Assembly (NCBI GenBank): GCA_005406025.1
Contig: BGZK01001022.1
Span: forward strand, 62,001-126,000
DNA length: 64,000 nucleotides
Origin: Eumeta japonica
Taxonomy: Eukaryota > Arthropoda > Insecta > Lepidoptera > Psychidae
Reading direction: 5' to 3'
The notes under the pieces are model-generated. The model was given only the letters and a program-made list of their open reading frames with translations. It was not told the DNA's origin and searched no databases. Both the position numbers and the translations under genes were made by a program. Of the stretch, positions 47,379-60,573 are shown piece by piece (position 1 is the first letter of the stretch; each line of letters starts with the position of its first letter).

Positions 47379-49430
47379 AATTGTTCTGCTGTCTATAGAA
47401 ATACACATAATATGTGGATCGAACCGATAATTATGCTTTTTCTATACAGGAGTGTCATACATATTTTCTAGTTAGTAGGAAAGAGTATAACAGTTATTCA
47501 AAATTCATCTACTCCGGTTCTTGCAGTATCCATATTTACTAGCTGTGCCTGCGGTTTCCCTCGCGGAGTTATTATAATTTTTTTTTATATAAATTGGATA
47601 GACCGCGAATCGTGTTGCCCCCGCACCCACACGTCACCCCCCGAGAACTCCGACGGTCGACCGAAGCACAGGATATATCTGTCTATCGAAGGTTAATGTG
47701 TTTATCAACCTATGTATGTTTGTCGTTTATGGTACTCTAAATATTAAACGCGTGGTGCGATTTTGATGATTTTTACGTCAATCGATTTGTCTGTAATGTT
47801 ACGAGTGGCACTAAAGACATTGCAGTAATCAAAATTTTGTATGGCGAAAAACAGAGACCATAATGTGAAAAAGTAAAGAATGAAAATCTGTGAACAACGC
47901 CAAGTGAGGTATCTTTGAATAATTCACTTATTAAAATTTTCAAAACTTGTAGTAAAGCTGTGATAAAGTTCTGTTATAAGCAGATAAGTCTAATTAATGT
48001 GAAAAATAATTATTATAATATAACTCAACATAATTCCCAAAATCTAATGACACGTCCAGAATTTTAACGTTACTTGATACAGAGAGAGAGAGAGAGAGAA
48101 AAATAATTAAGAATCAATGAATAATGAAAAATAGTTTCAACATTAATAATTTGTCGATAGCAATATACCTATTGATATAAGAAATTTATCATCATTATTA
48201 CGAGACTTGTCGGTGACACCACTAATGAGGAATAATCTCAGAATATAGTTAAAGTAGGACTAATAATAAATAAATGAATAATAAAAGAAAATTACAAAAT
48301 TCGACTGCGGAAAAGTAACTGAAAAGATGTAAACAAAATTATGTAAAAAGTCATCCATGAAAAATGTTTGTAGTCTAAGGCATCAGATTCGTGTTTTTTT
48401 AAAGACAAAAATAATTATAGCGCGTCATTCTTAGAAGATACGCATATGCTATTGCAGATATTTAGTATTTCTTTTTTAAGATTTATAATCATGTAGTACT
48501 TATGTAATATTTCTTGATAAATATCTTATGGTTTACTTAGCATAAGCCATTTAATCGTCCCAAAAGTGTCTTTTTTTCTTACTCGATTAACGATTCTTCA
48601 TTGCTTTTATAATCATGTATAAAAGTTGACGAACGCGTTACCTCCTAAAAGAATTCTAAAACAAAACCGAGACCTACAACAGATACAAATAAGTCGATTA
48701 GCCTAAGTCAATCGATTTTCAATCATTCGTATAGGGCATTTATAGAACAATCAATTTTATTACGTCGACTTGCGGCATATTAAAGTGCCCTTCATTAAAG
48801 TAGAACCATAAATTATGTAGGTACGTCAGCGGGTTGCGTGCACATGACGCTTCTGTATCGCACAATCGAGTTTCTGTGAAAGCGTTAATCACTAAGCTGC
48901 ATTGACTCACTTTTTCTGACCTTAACACTGACCTCACGAACTTATTAAGTTGTTTTATTCGCAATACAATGTAGGAAAAAAATAGACGAATGTAGGTATA
49001 TACAAGTTGAACACTCGGATTCGTACGGTTGTATTTATTACACATTTATAACTAATAAAGTTACACAGATTTTAATGTGTTTTTTCATTATTTACACAGA
49101 TAAAGAACTTAGGATAAATTGAACGTGCTTCTTGTCAATGTTTGCATAAGAGGTTCAGAGTTCAAGACTTCAACCGCGACTTCAATACGACGTAAATGAA
49201 ACAGCCGCCGCTAGATTGCAAAGAAAATGCAACTATATACGTAATGAGATATGCTAATCATCTGTCATTAGTGACATCTGTAATACCATAGTATTGAATC
49301 AATAGCTATTTTACTGCTATAGCCCATATAGATATATATTTTATTGCCGTTCGTTTTCTGTGTTCCAAAAATATAAAATTAATCCCACTAAACACAACTT
49401 GTAACCAATTTTATGCCGTGGCTTATATAG
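47379..49430. other. AT-rich intergenic DNA
   Basis: Nothing coding was recognised. It holds a GA microsatellite at 48.08 kb. Short open frames on the minus strand at 48.7-49.0 kb lack splice context and coding character. Confidence 0.4.
48081..48100. repeat. (AG)n microsatellite
   Basis: About ten AG units in AT-rich DNA. Confidence 0.9.
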
Positions 49431-49531
<101 letters not shown>

Positions 49532-49809
49532 TATGTGGGTGTGTGTGTGCGTGTTTATGCGTGTGCGTGGGCGTGGGCGTGGCATGTACGTGTTTGTGTG
49601 TGTGTACAGTATATAAATGAACAGTAACGCACCACTTTTTTCCGTTATAGAGGATCATATTCCAATTACAATAAACATAATAAAGGTCCGAACAAAAATA
49701 TAAATCATTTTTGTTAATTATTAATGAACTGACCTGTATAATTTATACACTTGCGCCTTATGCAATGTTGTTACTGGTCTCCCCATCGCTAATTTCCAAG
49801 TACGTGGAC

Positions 49810-50790
49810 CGCACTGTAAGTTTTTGGAACTGGCCATTTACATTAATAATATTTAAAAGGTAATTTTTACTTTTGAAAATTAAACTCTTTAGCTGTAGAA
49901 TGCAGTTTGTTTCATCTGCAAATTGTGCCGTCATTTTAAAATTGCGTGTCATCACCATAGATTTAAGTCGTGACAATTTTCGTAGTATGATTTTCTACGA
50001 TTTTAAATGTAATGTAACAGCTCAGCAGAGCCTCGCTCGGCTTCAAACTGCTTTTTGCGATGAAGCACCATGAAAAACGACTATTTATAATTAGTTTGCA
50101 GAATTCAAGCGCAGTCGTGTCAATCTCAGGGACGAATTTAGTGATGGTCGCCCGTCCACTGCTGTGAACAACAAAAACATCGATGCTGTGCGCCATATAA
50201 TCGAAACAAACAGGCATGTGACCTACCATGAGATTCGGGCATCCTTAGGCATAGGTAGGAATCAAATACGATCAATCTTACAAAAACATTTCGGTATAAA
50301 AAAGCTGCGCTCGCGGTGGATTCTATACAATTAAACTAAAGTTTAAAAAATGTACCGCGTCACTTGATGCAATGCTATACTTACAAGATTCAAGGAAAGG
50401 GTGTCAAGCTCAAACCAACCGAAGTGGTGCGCGATCGAAGTGCCTCTAAGCGGATAATTGCTTCATTTTTTTAATAAAACTGGACACGTCGCTACTGTTG
50501 CTTTAGAGAATTGTCGTACCGTGAATAGTGATTAATTAGTATATGATTATTTATTTGCCGAAAGTTATTGAGGAACTCCGTAAAAAAAACCGTAAACGTC
50601 GTATTATCTTGTACCACGAAAATGCTAATTCTCACAAAGCCAAACAGACAAATAAATTTTTGAAGGAGAAAAATGTATAACTTATGAGCAATTCTACATA
50701 CAGTCCCCACCGGGCATTTTGTGATTTTGTTTTTGTTTGTAAAAATTAAGAACCAATTATACGGTGTTTTCAAAATTGGTTTGGATATAC
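49810..50790 (+). mobile_element. mariner-type transposon, inactive, plus strand
   Basis: It begins at a terminal-repeat-like CGCACTGTAAGTTTTTGGAA that matches the edge of the minus-strand copy at 29.0 kb. The transposase N-terminal half is readable with stops and frameshifts: FCDEAP, then an Asn/Asp/Gly/Arg-Pro linker (RDEFSDGRPSTAVNNKNIDA) and THRHVTYHEIRASLGIG-like residues. Further on, a TGHVATVALENCRTVNSD-like segment and LYHENANSHKAKQTNKFL match the catalytic domain; HENANSH stands where a DNAxxH motif is expected, so the catalytic Asp is lost here too. The copy is dead. Confidence 0.75.
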
Positions 50791-51529
50791 GGAATGAATT
50801 TCATCATCCATCTTTTCGCAAATATCCGTAATCTGCTTCTTCTTTAGAACAACTGTGCCAAAGTAACTATAACAAAATATATCATTAAAAATATACTTGT
50901 AAATAATATAAAATAAAATAGACACAATCTGAATGCTCGGTTAAACTGAGTGCACGAGTGCGATCGGGAGACCGTCCGCGCGGCGTGCTGCGGCGTAGTA
51001 CTTATGGTTTAGCTGTTCTAAGGCTGTCAGAACAACATTTCTATATGAATATTCTAAGCTATTTTTCTCAGAAACGGTTACTTCAATGATTATTATTTCT
51101 TTGGCAAAATTGTTTTATAAGAGAAGGCGATTATGAATATTAGCGAAAAATGCACAATAAATTCCATGCTGTCTAATAATCATTCATTCATCACATAATT
51201 CATTATGTTACAGTTTATTTCTTACAATATTATTTCAAAATAATGTGGAAGAGTTGAAAGAGTTATGTCTCTCATATTCCCAATAGATATCATACGATAA
51301 TTTTGATCTTTGCCTTGGAAGTATGTAATTTTTCATTTCAACAAGAAGTTTGTATATTTTACTTTTGACTAATTATAGAATCTCCGACAACACTGTGACA
51401 AGCAGATTCTTATATAGTCTCATTGTCACGGTAATCTTCATTGACATATTTTGATGTAAATGATGGATGTAAACTACAAATGACAGTCTCTAAATTATAT
51501 CACCCAAATTCTTTTAAAATAAAATAATT

Positions 51530-51591
51530 ATGTCTGTCTTGACGAGTTCCATTGATTCTAGTATTCCTGACCAACTTCACGAGTTACCGAG
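51530..51591 (+). CDS. possible short first exon (weak)
   Basis: ATG at 51530 opens MSVLTSSIDSSIPDQLHELP and is followed by a good donor (CCGAG|GTAATG). It lies 600 bp before the carrier exon. However, joining it to the acceptor at 52194 would put the carrier reading frame out of phase, so it cannot simply extend the carrier. It could be a 5' leader exon with an upstream open frame, or chance. Confidence 0.2.
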
Positions 51592-52196
51592 GTAATGTGT
51601 TTTTCTCCCAATTCAATAGAACTGTTGACATTTTAAGTATAGGATCACAGCCATGAGCACAACATTTTTACGATAAATTTAAAATAAATACTTATTATTT
51701 ATCCTATATTAATTATCTGTCTGTCTATATTAAAGGCGGCCTTATAGCCTAGCCACAAATCGACTTCAAACTATACCAGAATTGTTGTTTTGCCATGGAA
51801 ATTACTGGCTCGGAACCGCGCTTCATGTTAACTTTTTAAATAAGCACTTGGGCGCTTCTTTGTTCGTATTTTAATCTAAAAGTCTAAACACTACGTAAAT
51901 AAAGACACCAAAATAAAACATTGCTTTGTTTATCTTGCGTAGCACATTTTTGCTTGATGTCAATAACATTTTTACTTTACTTGGTTACTCAGTGCTAGAA
52001 AATATTGGAAACTGGAACGAAATCAAAACCAAGATCGGAATCGGGATTCAGAGAGATTAAGAGTAATGGGATCGAATAAAATGTAAAGAATTTTTGGCAT
52101 TAAAAGTAAATTTCAGAAAGAAGATAAATAAACTGTTGTATTAATACACAAATAAACTACGCTTTCCACTGATTTCATTCTTATTTGTTACAAGAT

Positions 52197-52435
52197 ATGG
52201 ATTTCCTGATCGGTGGCGTGGCGGGTGCTGGAGCAAGTTTCTTCACCAACCCGATGGATGTCATCAAAACCCGTCTACAGCTACAGGGAGAGCTGAAAGC
52301 GCCCGATTCCTACAAAGTGCGATATAGGGGTTTCTTACACGCGATCTATGTCATCACGAAGATGGACGGCATTACGGCCCTGCAGAGCGGCCTCACTCCG
52401 GCCTTGCTCCTTGGGTTCTCTCTGAATTTTGTACG
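52197..52435 (+). CDS. mitochondrial carrier, SLC25A34/35-like, coding exon 1
   Basis: The ATG at 52197 starts MDFLIGGVAGAGASFFTNP, matching the start of SLC25A35-type carriers (MDFL..G.A..GA..FTNP). It follows an acceptor-like TTGTTACAAG, so a 5' untranslated exon probably lies upstream. The first carrier signature is intact: NPMDVIKTRLQLQGELKAPD (P-x-D-x-x-K-x-R). Next come VRYRGFLHAIYVITKMDGIT and ALQSGLTPALLLGF, the short matrix helix and helix 2. The exon ends after 79 codons plus two bases at ..FVR (CG|GTACCT); the Arg codon is completed by exon 2. The product would be an inner-membrane transporter whose substrate is not established. The donor lies inside a tandem repeat. Confidence 0.88.
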
Positions 52436-52762
52436 GTACCTAATGTTTTCAATTATTTTTTCAAATTACTCTTTTAGATGGTGAATTTGAAGCTTCCTTA
52501 GGTCTCCATAAATTTTGTACAGTACTTACTGTTTTCAAATGCTTCATCAAAGTACTCTTTTAGGTTGTGAAATCTTAAGGCTTCCTTAGGTTTGCTTTGA
52601 ATTTTGGACTGTACTTACTGATTTCAAATGTTTCTTAAAATTACTCTTTTAGAGGGTGAAAACTTAAGGTTTCTCTGGGTTCTTTTTCAATATAGTACGG
52701 TATCTACTGTGTTCAAATATTTTTTCATATTACTCTTTTAGAGGATTATATTTTAGGGCTTA
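52425..52762 (+). repeat. tandem repeat of about 88 bp overlapping the carrier exon 1 donor
   Basis: Units start at 52425, 52511, 52600 and 52689 with AATTTTGTACGGTACC, AATTTTGTACAGTACTT, AATTTTGGACTGTACTT and AATATAGTACGGTATC. Each continues with (A)CTGTTTTCAAAT, ATTACTCTTTTAG, GGTGAA and CTTAAGG..TTCCTTAGG-like words. The first unit contains the last 11 coding bases and the splice donor of carrier exon 1; the later units repeat that region as donor-like decoys. Each unit also carries a pyrimidine tract plus AG (TACTCTTTTAG) that resembles an acceptor. Confidence 0.85.
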
Positions 52763-55700
52763 ATGCAAGTAGTGAATGCAGCTCAAAATCTTTAAAGCAC
52801 GAAGTTCACCCTCAGCAGTAATCTAAGCCTAATTGTATAAGAGGCCTACAGTTTGACTGCGAATATTCGCGTAGTACGTTACGTCAGCTATATTCGTAAC
52901 ATGAATAGGTATCTGGCTTTAGCGGTAGGTCGCTTAAAAATACAATGTGCAATTCGAATATGATAAGAAACAACTAGCCTATCACGAGAGCTGGAGATGC
53001 AAAAAAATCATCTATTCTAATTATTATCCAATTTGACTTTAATGACACCTCAATCTGCAACCGATAAACAGTCAGTTTACATCTCAAGTTAAATTAGTTA
53101 GTTCTATGTTAATTAAGAACTCGAGACCGCTAGGTCAAAATAATTTACGGTAATAACGGTCTGACCTGTATGTACTTCCTGACATGAAAGTTTCACGACA
53201 CAAATTTTATTAAACTTATGATATTCTAATATAGAATGACAATAGCCTAAAATGTGTAAGTATTAATATCTTAGACTGTTAATCCACATCAAAACACTAA
53301 ATATATGGCACTTGGAATCCTCAAAGTGAACAAGTGCTGTAAATACAAAGGCTGGTATTGATAAATTGTGAAATAATAAGGAGGCAAACAAACGTTCAGC
53401 ACAGAAGGCACAGGTTCAGAGGTCAAGCTCTCTTGCTCCCGGACTTGGGGATGGTTAACTAGGGAGAGAACTCCTGTAACCGAAGCTGCCAGACGTGAAC
53501 AGCATGGGGCGCCATTACCGGGGCTAACTCGCTTTGCACCGAGATGGTCAAACCGGGCGCCTGGGAAACGCTTCCGCCTGATTAAATAACCACTCGCTAT
53601 ATATACACTAACGGGACCGTAACATGCGGCTGGTCGCGCCAGATTAGGAGACATGAAGGGCACATAAGGATGGATAAAGGGCTAGCTCCGCAATGAAAGC
53701 TGGGTAGTACTGAGCATTTCTTGTTTCAATTTAATATACCGAAGCAGAGTGATATTTAAATCAAATGTGAAAGAAACAAGTCAAATCACAATTTCGTGCA
53801 TATGCTATTCCATCAGCAGCCCAGATATGCCTTCCAAAGTCAAGTTTCAAAATTCATATGATATTTTCAAGCCTTGTAGCTGAAGAAGTTAAAAGCAAAA
53901 TTAGCTGCGTGAGTACAGTATCTGTATTTTTTTTTCATAAAACTTTCAAGGAGCAAAGGAGTTTTGAGCCACTAAAGAGTAGGTCGTCACCGTCTATGGA
54001 CACTCGTAACCCCAGAGGAATCACTAGTGCATTGCTGGCCTTTTGGCTAAGAATAAGTATCTAATGGAGGGGGAGTGAGGTTACCGAAACTTTCATTCAC
54101 TCAACAAACACAAACACGCCTCTATTCTGTAAGACTGTGGTATCTATCTGGAGAGTCGGCCCATACTATACATACAACATACAACAACATAGTACTACTA
54201 CTTTTTCTTATTTGATATTTTCAGGATAAACAAGAAAAAAATTATTCGTGAAAGTCGACTAAATAAAGCTTTTTTCTTCCTATTCCTTTCTTTTTGATCA
54301 TACTTGTAAACCTAAATTTTGAACGCAAGGTTTTAAGGGGCCTTGCGATTGCGAAAAGGCCAGGTGATTTAAAAATGTATAAAAGAAGTTTCGTGGTTGG
54401 CAATATTACGTACTCTATGATAAATTGAGGCAAAGATCAAATTTTACAATTTGTTCTGGAAAAGTTATTCTGCAACTTGACGAAGACCTATTAGTTAAAA
54501 GGGATAAAATCTTTGTGGCATATGCACATACCACCATTTAATTTTAAAGTTTAAAGTAACAAACTAAAAATGTTAACTAATATAGTACTCGAAAGTGTCA
54601 CGTCCTCGACATATTTGGAGATAAAAATCACCATATGAGAAAAACAACAATCATTAAAACCCAGTAATTACGTGTATATACGCATTCCATTGCATTCAAA
54701 TGATGGTTCCCAAGTTAATTTTACTATTTAATAGGAGGCAGCACAATCTACTAGCACGAAAAAACAACTTTAATTAACTATTTACCTACTGAATCGCATC
54801 ACATCGCAATGAAATGCTATTTTGTAAAATTATGTCACTCGTACTGCGGTAGTTGGTTTGTTTTTCAACCCATCACCACCACGACCGTCTCGAAACGAAA
54901 AAGTGTGAAGTAACAAGATTCAAATGTCTCATGTTAGGTACCGAGATATCCTCGTTAAGGTAAGAAAAATTATATAACCTACATTATTCTTTGGATTCCA
55001 CAGTTAAAGGTTCAGTGACTTTTACTAAAAATATTATAATTCCACCAATTTCACTGGAATATTCAGTTTTTTCTTTTCCCTATGGAAAATATTAAGAACT
55101 AGCGACTCGTCCCGACTTTGCAATGTAGATACTAATATGGGACAGTGTGGAGTGATTAATAATATTATGGTTAGTCTATACTAGAGGATAGCCGTCAAAG
55201 CTGTCAAATTCGCCAATACCAGCGTCATTCGTTCATTTAATTTTGTTTGACTAGTAATGTTGGCTAAACTTAATAACAAGGTACTTTTGCATTTTAAAAA
55301 TACAAAATACATCTTGAAAAGTGTTTCAAATGAAATACAAAATGTTTTTTATCAAAAAGTATTTAAACACAAAATAGGTTTTTTGCATTTGGTGTTTGCA
55401 TTTTAAATACAAGTATTTCCAATAAATCGCATCTCTGGAATTAGAGCTTAGAGCCCCACAAGGTCCGTGAACCATGTGTTTTTTTACGATTTCATATAGG
55501 ACAGGATAGTGACAGCGCGGTGAACCAAATATGAGGACTTGTTTTTATGAAAGTACCGTATTTTATGAATATACCCTATAAATTATATATAATTATATAT
55601 ATTATACAAAGAGGATAAGAGATTAGTGTTGATGTTTTTTTTTTATATCCAGTTTGGGTTACATGTTGCAGTTACGCATAGATCAGATTTACTGTGATGT

Positions 55701-55930
55701 CTGACATAAGTCATTGCGTCCTGCGAATTTTTCATATAAATATCGAGCTCTACCAGAGAACATTGAAGGTAGTATGACTGATTGTCTTAAGTCGCCGCTG
55801 TTTTCATTTGCGTTTTCATTTGAAGATGAATGTCATTTTCTGCTCTAAATTTTGTTTGATTATTACAGATGTAAGCTAATCGCTCAGATTCAATTTTCGT
55901 GTATTGGTCTACAAAATATTGGTTTGTTAA
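52763..55930. other. first part of carrier intron 1
   Basis: No exon recognised. It holds a GC-richer block at 53.39-53.70 kb (open on the minus strand as LARPAACYGPVSVYIASGYL and more) that may be an unidentified repeat, and a dispersed repeat copy at 53.99-54.18 kb. Confidence 0.4.
53987..54180 (+). repeat. dispersed repeat, copy 2 of 3 (GTCACCG family)
   Basis: GTCACCGTCTATGGACACTC, CCCCAGAGGAATCACTAGTG, GGCCTTTTGGCTAAGAATAA and AACTTTCATTCACTC match the copies at 19.79 and 63.64 kb in order and orientation. It lies in carrier intron 1. Confidence 0.65.
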
Positions 55931-55939
55931 CATTCCACA

Positions 55940-56755
55940 TCTAAGTAAAGGGTTTACGTCTCGTCATTGTACTGTAGCAATAGTAGTTCATGCATGACAC
56001 TGTTTTACGTAAAGGTGCTCCACTAATTGGATAAACTTGAGAAACATTAATGGCATATTCGTCTTCTCCACGACATGACATTAAAGTATATTGTAAAATG
56101 TCATAAGATCTATGTAATTCTAATTTTTTTTGCAAATTGTCGTCAAGACTACGCAACACAATATCTCTATTATCAAATTGCTGTCCAGTTATCACCGCCG
56201 CTTCTTTACTTATGGATGGCGCATTATATCGTCCTCTGTGTTCTCCAGCGGGAACTTTATTTGCATGAATTACGACATTAAAGTCGGGAGTGTCTAGCGG
56301 AACACTCTCAATCGCGGTTTTGAAACAATGTACGTAGCGGTTATGAGAATGTAACATATCTTGTAGATATCTCACTAAATGACTATCAATTGGCTGTGCA
56401 ACATTTGGACACCGGGTTGATGCTTGTATTTCTGGATCTGAGATAAAAAAGATTTGCAGAAATTTGTGATCATCGGGCCGAAGTAATAGCAAATTCCCAG
56501 CTAAGTGATATACTTGCCCTTGAATGTAGGCATAAAACCCTGCTCTATAACTTAAGTATTTTTGAAAGAGGTTATTTGAAATGTGTTATTATAACGACGT
56601 ATATTGCGCATGAATTCATTCGATTTTGGATAATCACCCGTAAGGAGGGAGTGTAAAGGTTTGGGTGGAGGAAGAATTTCGTCTAATTTTACTTTTCCTT
56701 GTAAGCAGCACATGCCTATCGATTCGTCCCCGAATTTCAAATTTCGATTCTTTTT
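55940..56755 (-). mobile_element. Helitron fragment, N-terminal Helitron-like domain
   Basis: The minus-strand frame at 56740-56552 reads CCLQGKVKLDEILPPPKPLH, then SLLTGDYPKSNEFMRNIRRY and NNTFQITSF. The frame at 56492-55941 continues with SHNRYVHCFKTAIE, NVVIHANKVPAGEHRGRYNA, QQFDNRDIVLRSLDDNLQKK and RGEDEYAINVSQVYP. These are the consecutive blocks of the region preceding the Rep nuclease in Helitron Rep-helicase proteins. A frame break separates the two pieces, and the nuclease and helicase domains are absent. It lies antisense in carrier intron 1. Confidence 0.85.
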
Positions 56756-57029
56756 TTCCTAGGGAAGACACCTATACATAATCTGTCTGGAAAAGTGATG
56801 CGCTGGACATACCTGAGCAGAAGTCAAAATTTTATAGTTCGAATTTCGTAAAAGCCAATCATAGTGACTCAGTTACGCTGCGTCAATCAGCGAGTCAGAA
56901 TGTAATATTAGTACCCTCTCAGAGTTTAGTACACTTAGCATAAAAATGTTAATATTTTTAATTACGATTTATATCCTTAATTAAAACTCGTATTTTTTTT
57001 TTAATTTTTATATTATTTTGATTTCGAAA

Positions 57030-58435
57030 TGGCTTTCTCCAAAAAAGGAAAACCGATTCGTCATCAAGCATGGAAAATTATTTACCAGGTTTACAAATAT
57101 ATGTCTTAAAAAGCTAAGGAAGCCAAAAGCAAAACGTTTACAAAGGAATATTTTGGAAAGATTTTGGACGTGTCGCTAAAACAACCGGCATAAGTGACAA
57201 ATCTATTAGAAAAATCGTAGCAGAGACAGAAACTTCTATGGCTACCACATCTACACATTCTTCTATGGAAACTACAATCAAGTTTCCGACCCCGAAAAAA
57301 AAACGGGAGACCTAAATTGTTGGTGACTTTAAATTTAGAAGATTTTGATTTACGAGTTATCAAAAGAATAGTACATAATTATCACATTCGTTATAAAACA
57401 ATGCATACTCTCCGCAAATTATTAATAACTTTAAAAGAAGAAATTAACTTTAAAGGCGGGAAGGACGCACTTTGCACTATATCAAAAAAATTTGGGTTTC
57501 GTTTCCGCAAAATTAAAGATAACAGGGCAATTTTGATTGAAAAGTTTGAAATAAGATGCCAAATAATAAAATACGTTAGGGAAATTCAACGATTGCGAGA
57601 TGCTGAAAAAAAAAAATTATGTGGGTAAATCTTACATAAATATAGACCACACAACTGGAAAATCATGGTCAGATGACTCTAAACTGGATCACAAGAAACC
57701 TGTATCCAAAGGTGACTGACTGGTCATCGTGCACGCAGGAAGTGAAGCGGGTTTCGTTAAACGTGCATTACTGTCATTCGAATCTTCAAAAAATCTGGAG
57801 ATTACCACACGGCCACGAATAGAGAAAATTGTCTAAAATTACTACAGAAGCAATTGATGCCTAATTTATCTGAAAATTCCGTACTAATTATTGATAATGC
57901 CCCATATCATAATACATTATCCAATAAAGCCCCAAATTCAAACTCTTTAAAATTACAAATGATATTATGTTGAGTGAACATAATATTTCATTCGATGAAA
58001 ATTTATTTAAAACAGAATTATATGACATCATAAAGAAACACAAAGCTAGATTTACTGAATCCACAATAGATAATATTTTAAAAGAATATAATATTCAGGT
58101 ATTACGATTACCGCCATACACCCAGATCTAAACCTAATAGACAATATATGGGCACAAGTAAAAAAATTATGTAGCAACTAAAAATGTATCACATTCAATG
58201 CCAAAAATAAAAGAATTGGTTTTCGAAAACGTGGTTGAAATAGGCCAGAATGATTGGAAAAAAGTTTGTCATCATGCAATGCGATGCGAAATTCAAATAT
58301 TTGAAGAAGGTTTGATTGATAGTGAATTGAAAACTTTAATCATAAACCGATTCTGTGCCGTCCGATTCTGATTCAGAAACCAAGAGTGATTCTAAAATAG
58401 AATTTATGGAAGGCATAGAACTTTTGGAATAATAA
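57030..58435 (+). mobile_element. IS630/Tc1-like (DDE) transposase relic
   Basis: Starting near ATGGCTTTCTCCAAAAAAGG (MAFSKKGKPIRHQAWKIIYQ), a frame with several shifts reads a helix-turn-helix N terminus, then the open stretch 57317-57628 (LVTLNLEDFDLRVIKRIVHN ... FGFRFRKIKDNRAI ... IIKYVREIQRLRDAEK). After that come LIIDNAPYHNTLSNKAPNSN (second catalytic Asp region) and LPPYTPDLNLIDNIW-like residues (third acidic position), then KNVSHSMPKIKELVFENVVE and an acidic tail with DSDSETKSDSKIEFMEGIEL. This order is that of IS630/Tc1/mariner-superfamily enzymes. Stops and frameshifts make it inactive. Confidence 0.7.
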
Positions 58436-60573
58436 AGCATTAGTATTCATTGTTTTATCTATTCCAACAAAAATACAAGAAAATGAAAAATAGATTGGAT
58501 GTACTTTAATGTTTATATTTTCTTTTTTAGACCATTTAAATAAAAGTTTGTTTTTCAAAACTGTTTTTGATATAAAAATTTTAATTTTAAGAATTAAAAT
58601 AAACATGCAATGAAATTTTGTCATGTTGACATGAGCACGAGGACTGTACTCGAGCACGGAAACTTTACGTGCCGACTTTCCGATGCCGATAGTATTATGT
58701 TTAAAGTTCGTAATCGTAATTGGAACATTAAAGCTTTTAAATAAAGATGATCTTGTTTTTAGACCAGAGCATATTGGCGCATTCGTTTGCAAAATTATTT
58801 TATTTCATAATTTTTTTTAAATGTCGGGGAGGTCTTCCTGATTATAAAAGTGGAAGATGACACTTGATATCTTTTGACGTTATTGTTTAAACAACGAAAA
58901 ACTATATGGCCTACAGAAAATACATTTTTTGCAATAAATTAATTTTTTTTATATTCTTTATCTTATTTCAAATGAAAAAAGTCCTCATACCCATCATCGT
59001 ATCTCCAACCCATTAATTGTCATCTTTTTTTTAAAATTGGAAATCCACGAAATTCTTAATTTTCTTGAATTAAATAATACAACTTGAAAATTGAAATGTT
59101 ATAACTTTTAATTTTTCATTAAAAATTTCAACCATATCAAACAAAATAGTGTAAATAGATTTTGAAAATTTTCTTTATTTCTATGTTTTTTTTTACATTA
59201 TAACAATATGCTTCTTACGCGCATGCACTTTTGAGAGAGAAATATTTTATTTAACTTTATTGGGAAAAGAGGGGAAACTGTTGATGAAGCACGTAAAATT
59301 ACATTTGAACGAACATTAGGAAAAGGGGTAAACTTATATACTATGGTAAACTAGGTAAACTTACTTTGCTAAATCATTATGTAATGGCGGTTTTGTTAAA
59401 TACAATGGCTTAATTAATTTATCATACAGAACATAACCAAAAGAAGAAAAATCTAAGGGTCCTCGAGTTTGATAGTTCTCGTTTTGGTCCCAATCTTGAT
59501 CCTGGTTCCACTTTTCACTTTTACCAACTTGATTCAATTCCGATAGTCATTCAATTTTTAAGTAAATGTTTTCCAATTTTCGTACAAGAATCCTAATTTT
59601 CAGGTTGAAAAGTACTTAAATATAACCCAATATGCTCCTCTACCTTCCAGTAAAAATTTCACCGTGCTCAGTACTGTCATTCCGAAAATATCCATGCAAC
59701 ACAGAAAAAAAAGGCAGACAGGCAAAATATTTTAAAATGGATGTGTGGGTGCTTGATATGTACAAATAACTTTATAACCTTGATAAAACGTAGTTGTTTT
59801 GAAATCAAAGACAGACAATTATATATATAGAATTATTATATATAATATCCAGTCTACAATAGGAATTTGATATTCCTAGTATTTTCGCTATGATTAACGA
59901 AATATGTACATTGCGACACTTTCTCTAGTTGTTCCTCTTATATTCTGTCGAATTCCGCAACACAAACTTCACTGTTTCGTTTTAACAATAGCACTGGCCA
60001 TTAATCCCCATTCGTGAACGGCAGACACAATTATGTCAAAGTTGTGGTAAAACGTAAAACTTCATGGACGGACGGTGGTCAAAAAGTGGAACTATCTAGG
60101 GCTGTGTGAGAGTGTATCTATAATTGAGGAAATCTAGCATTTAGAGAGTTGACCATATGACAGTATAGGCCCCTTAACTTTTAATATTTTCATCTTGTCA
60201 AAATATATATTTTTGTTGGAGATTAGAATATTTAGCGATTATAAAATGCATCTTGTATGTATGATAAGATTTAAATTTTTATCGTAATTTATATAATCAT
60301 GACATTGAATAATTTACAAATGTCACCCATTTAATGTTTAACTGTAATACAATTTAATTATTATTAAATGATAACCACCGAACCATTTTGTTGTATTAAT
60401 ATTCTCTCCATTATCGTGTACTAATTATGATCTTTTTTTATATACGCTCAGGTCTAAATTAAATTAGTTTTTATGTCTAACTAATAACTAACAAGAATAC
60501 AGTCACGTTTAATAAAAATAATACTTGTTTAACATTTATGACGTAACCATATAAAACCATTGTTAACTTTCAG
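58436..60573. other. last part of carrier intron 1
   Basis: AT-rich intron DNA ending in TTAACTTTCAG before carrier exon 2. It holds a GATCCTGGTTCC-type repeat block at 59.47-59.73 kb related to the one at 23.48 kb. No exon recognised. Confidence 0.45.
59470..59730 (+). repeat. GATCCCGATCC-type repeat block, diverged copy
   Basis: GGTCCCAATCTTGATCCTGG and TTGATTCAATTCC, then a tail with GGTTGAAAAGTACTTAAATA and CTACCTTCCAGTAAAA. The order of these words matches 23.48-23.80 kb, although identity is low. Confidence 0.4.

Noticed and set aside
52185..52196. Earlier start for the carrier (TTG at 52185)
   Set aside because: It spans a probable splice acceptor; the ATG at 52197 gives the conserved MDFL start of the family.
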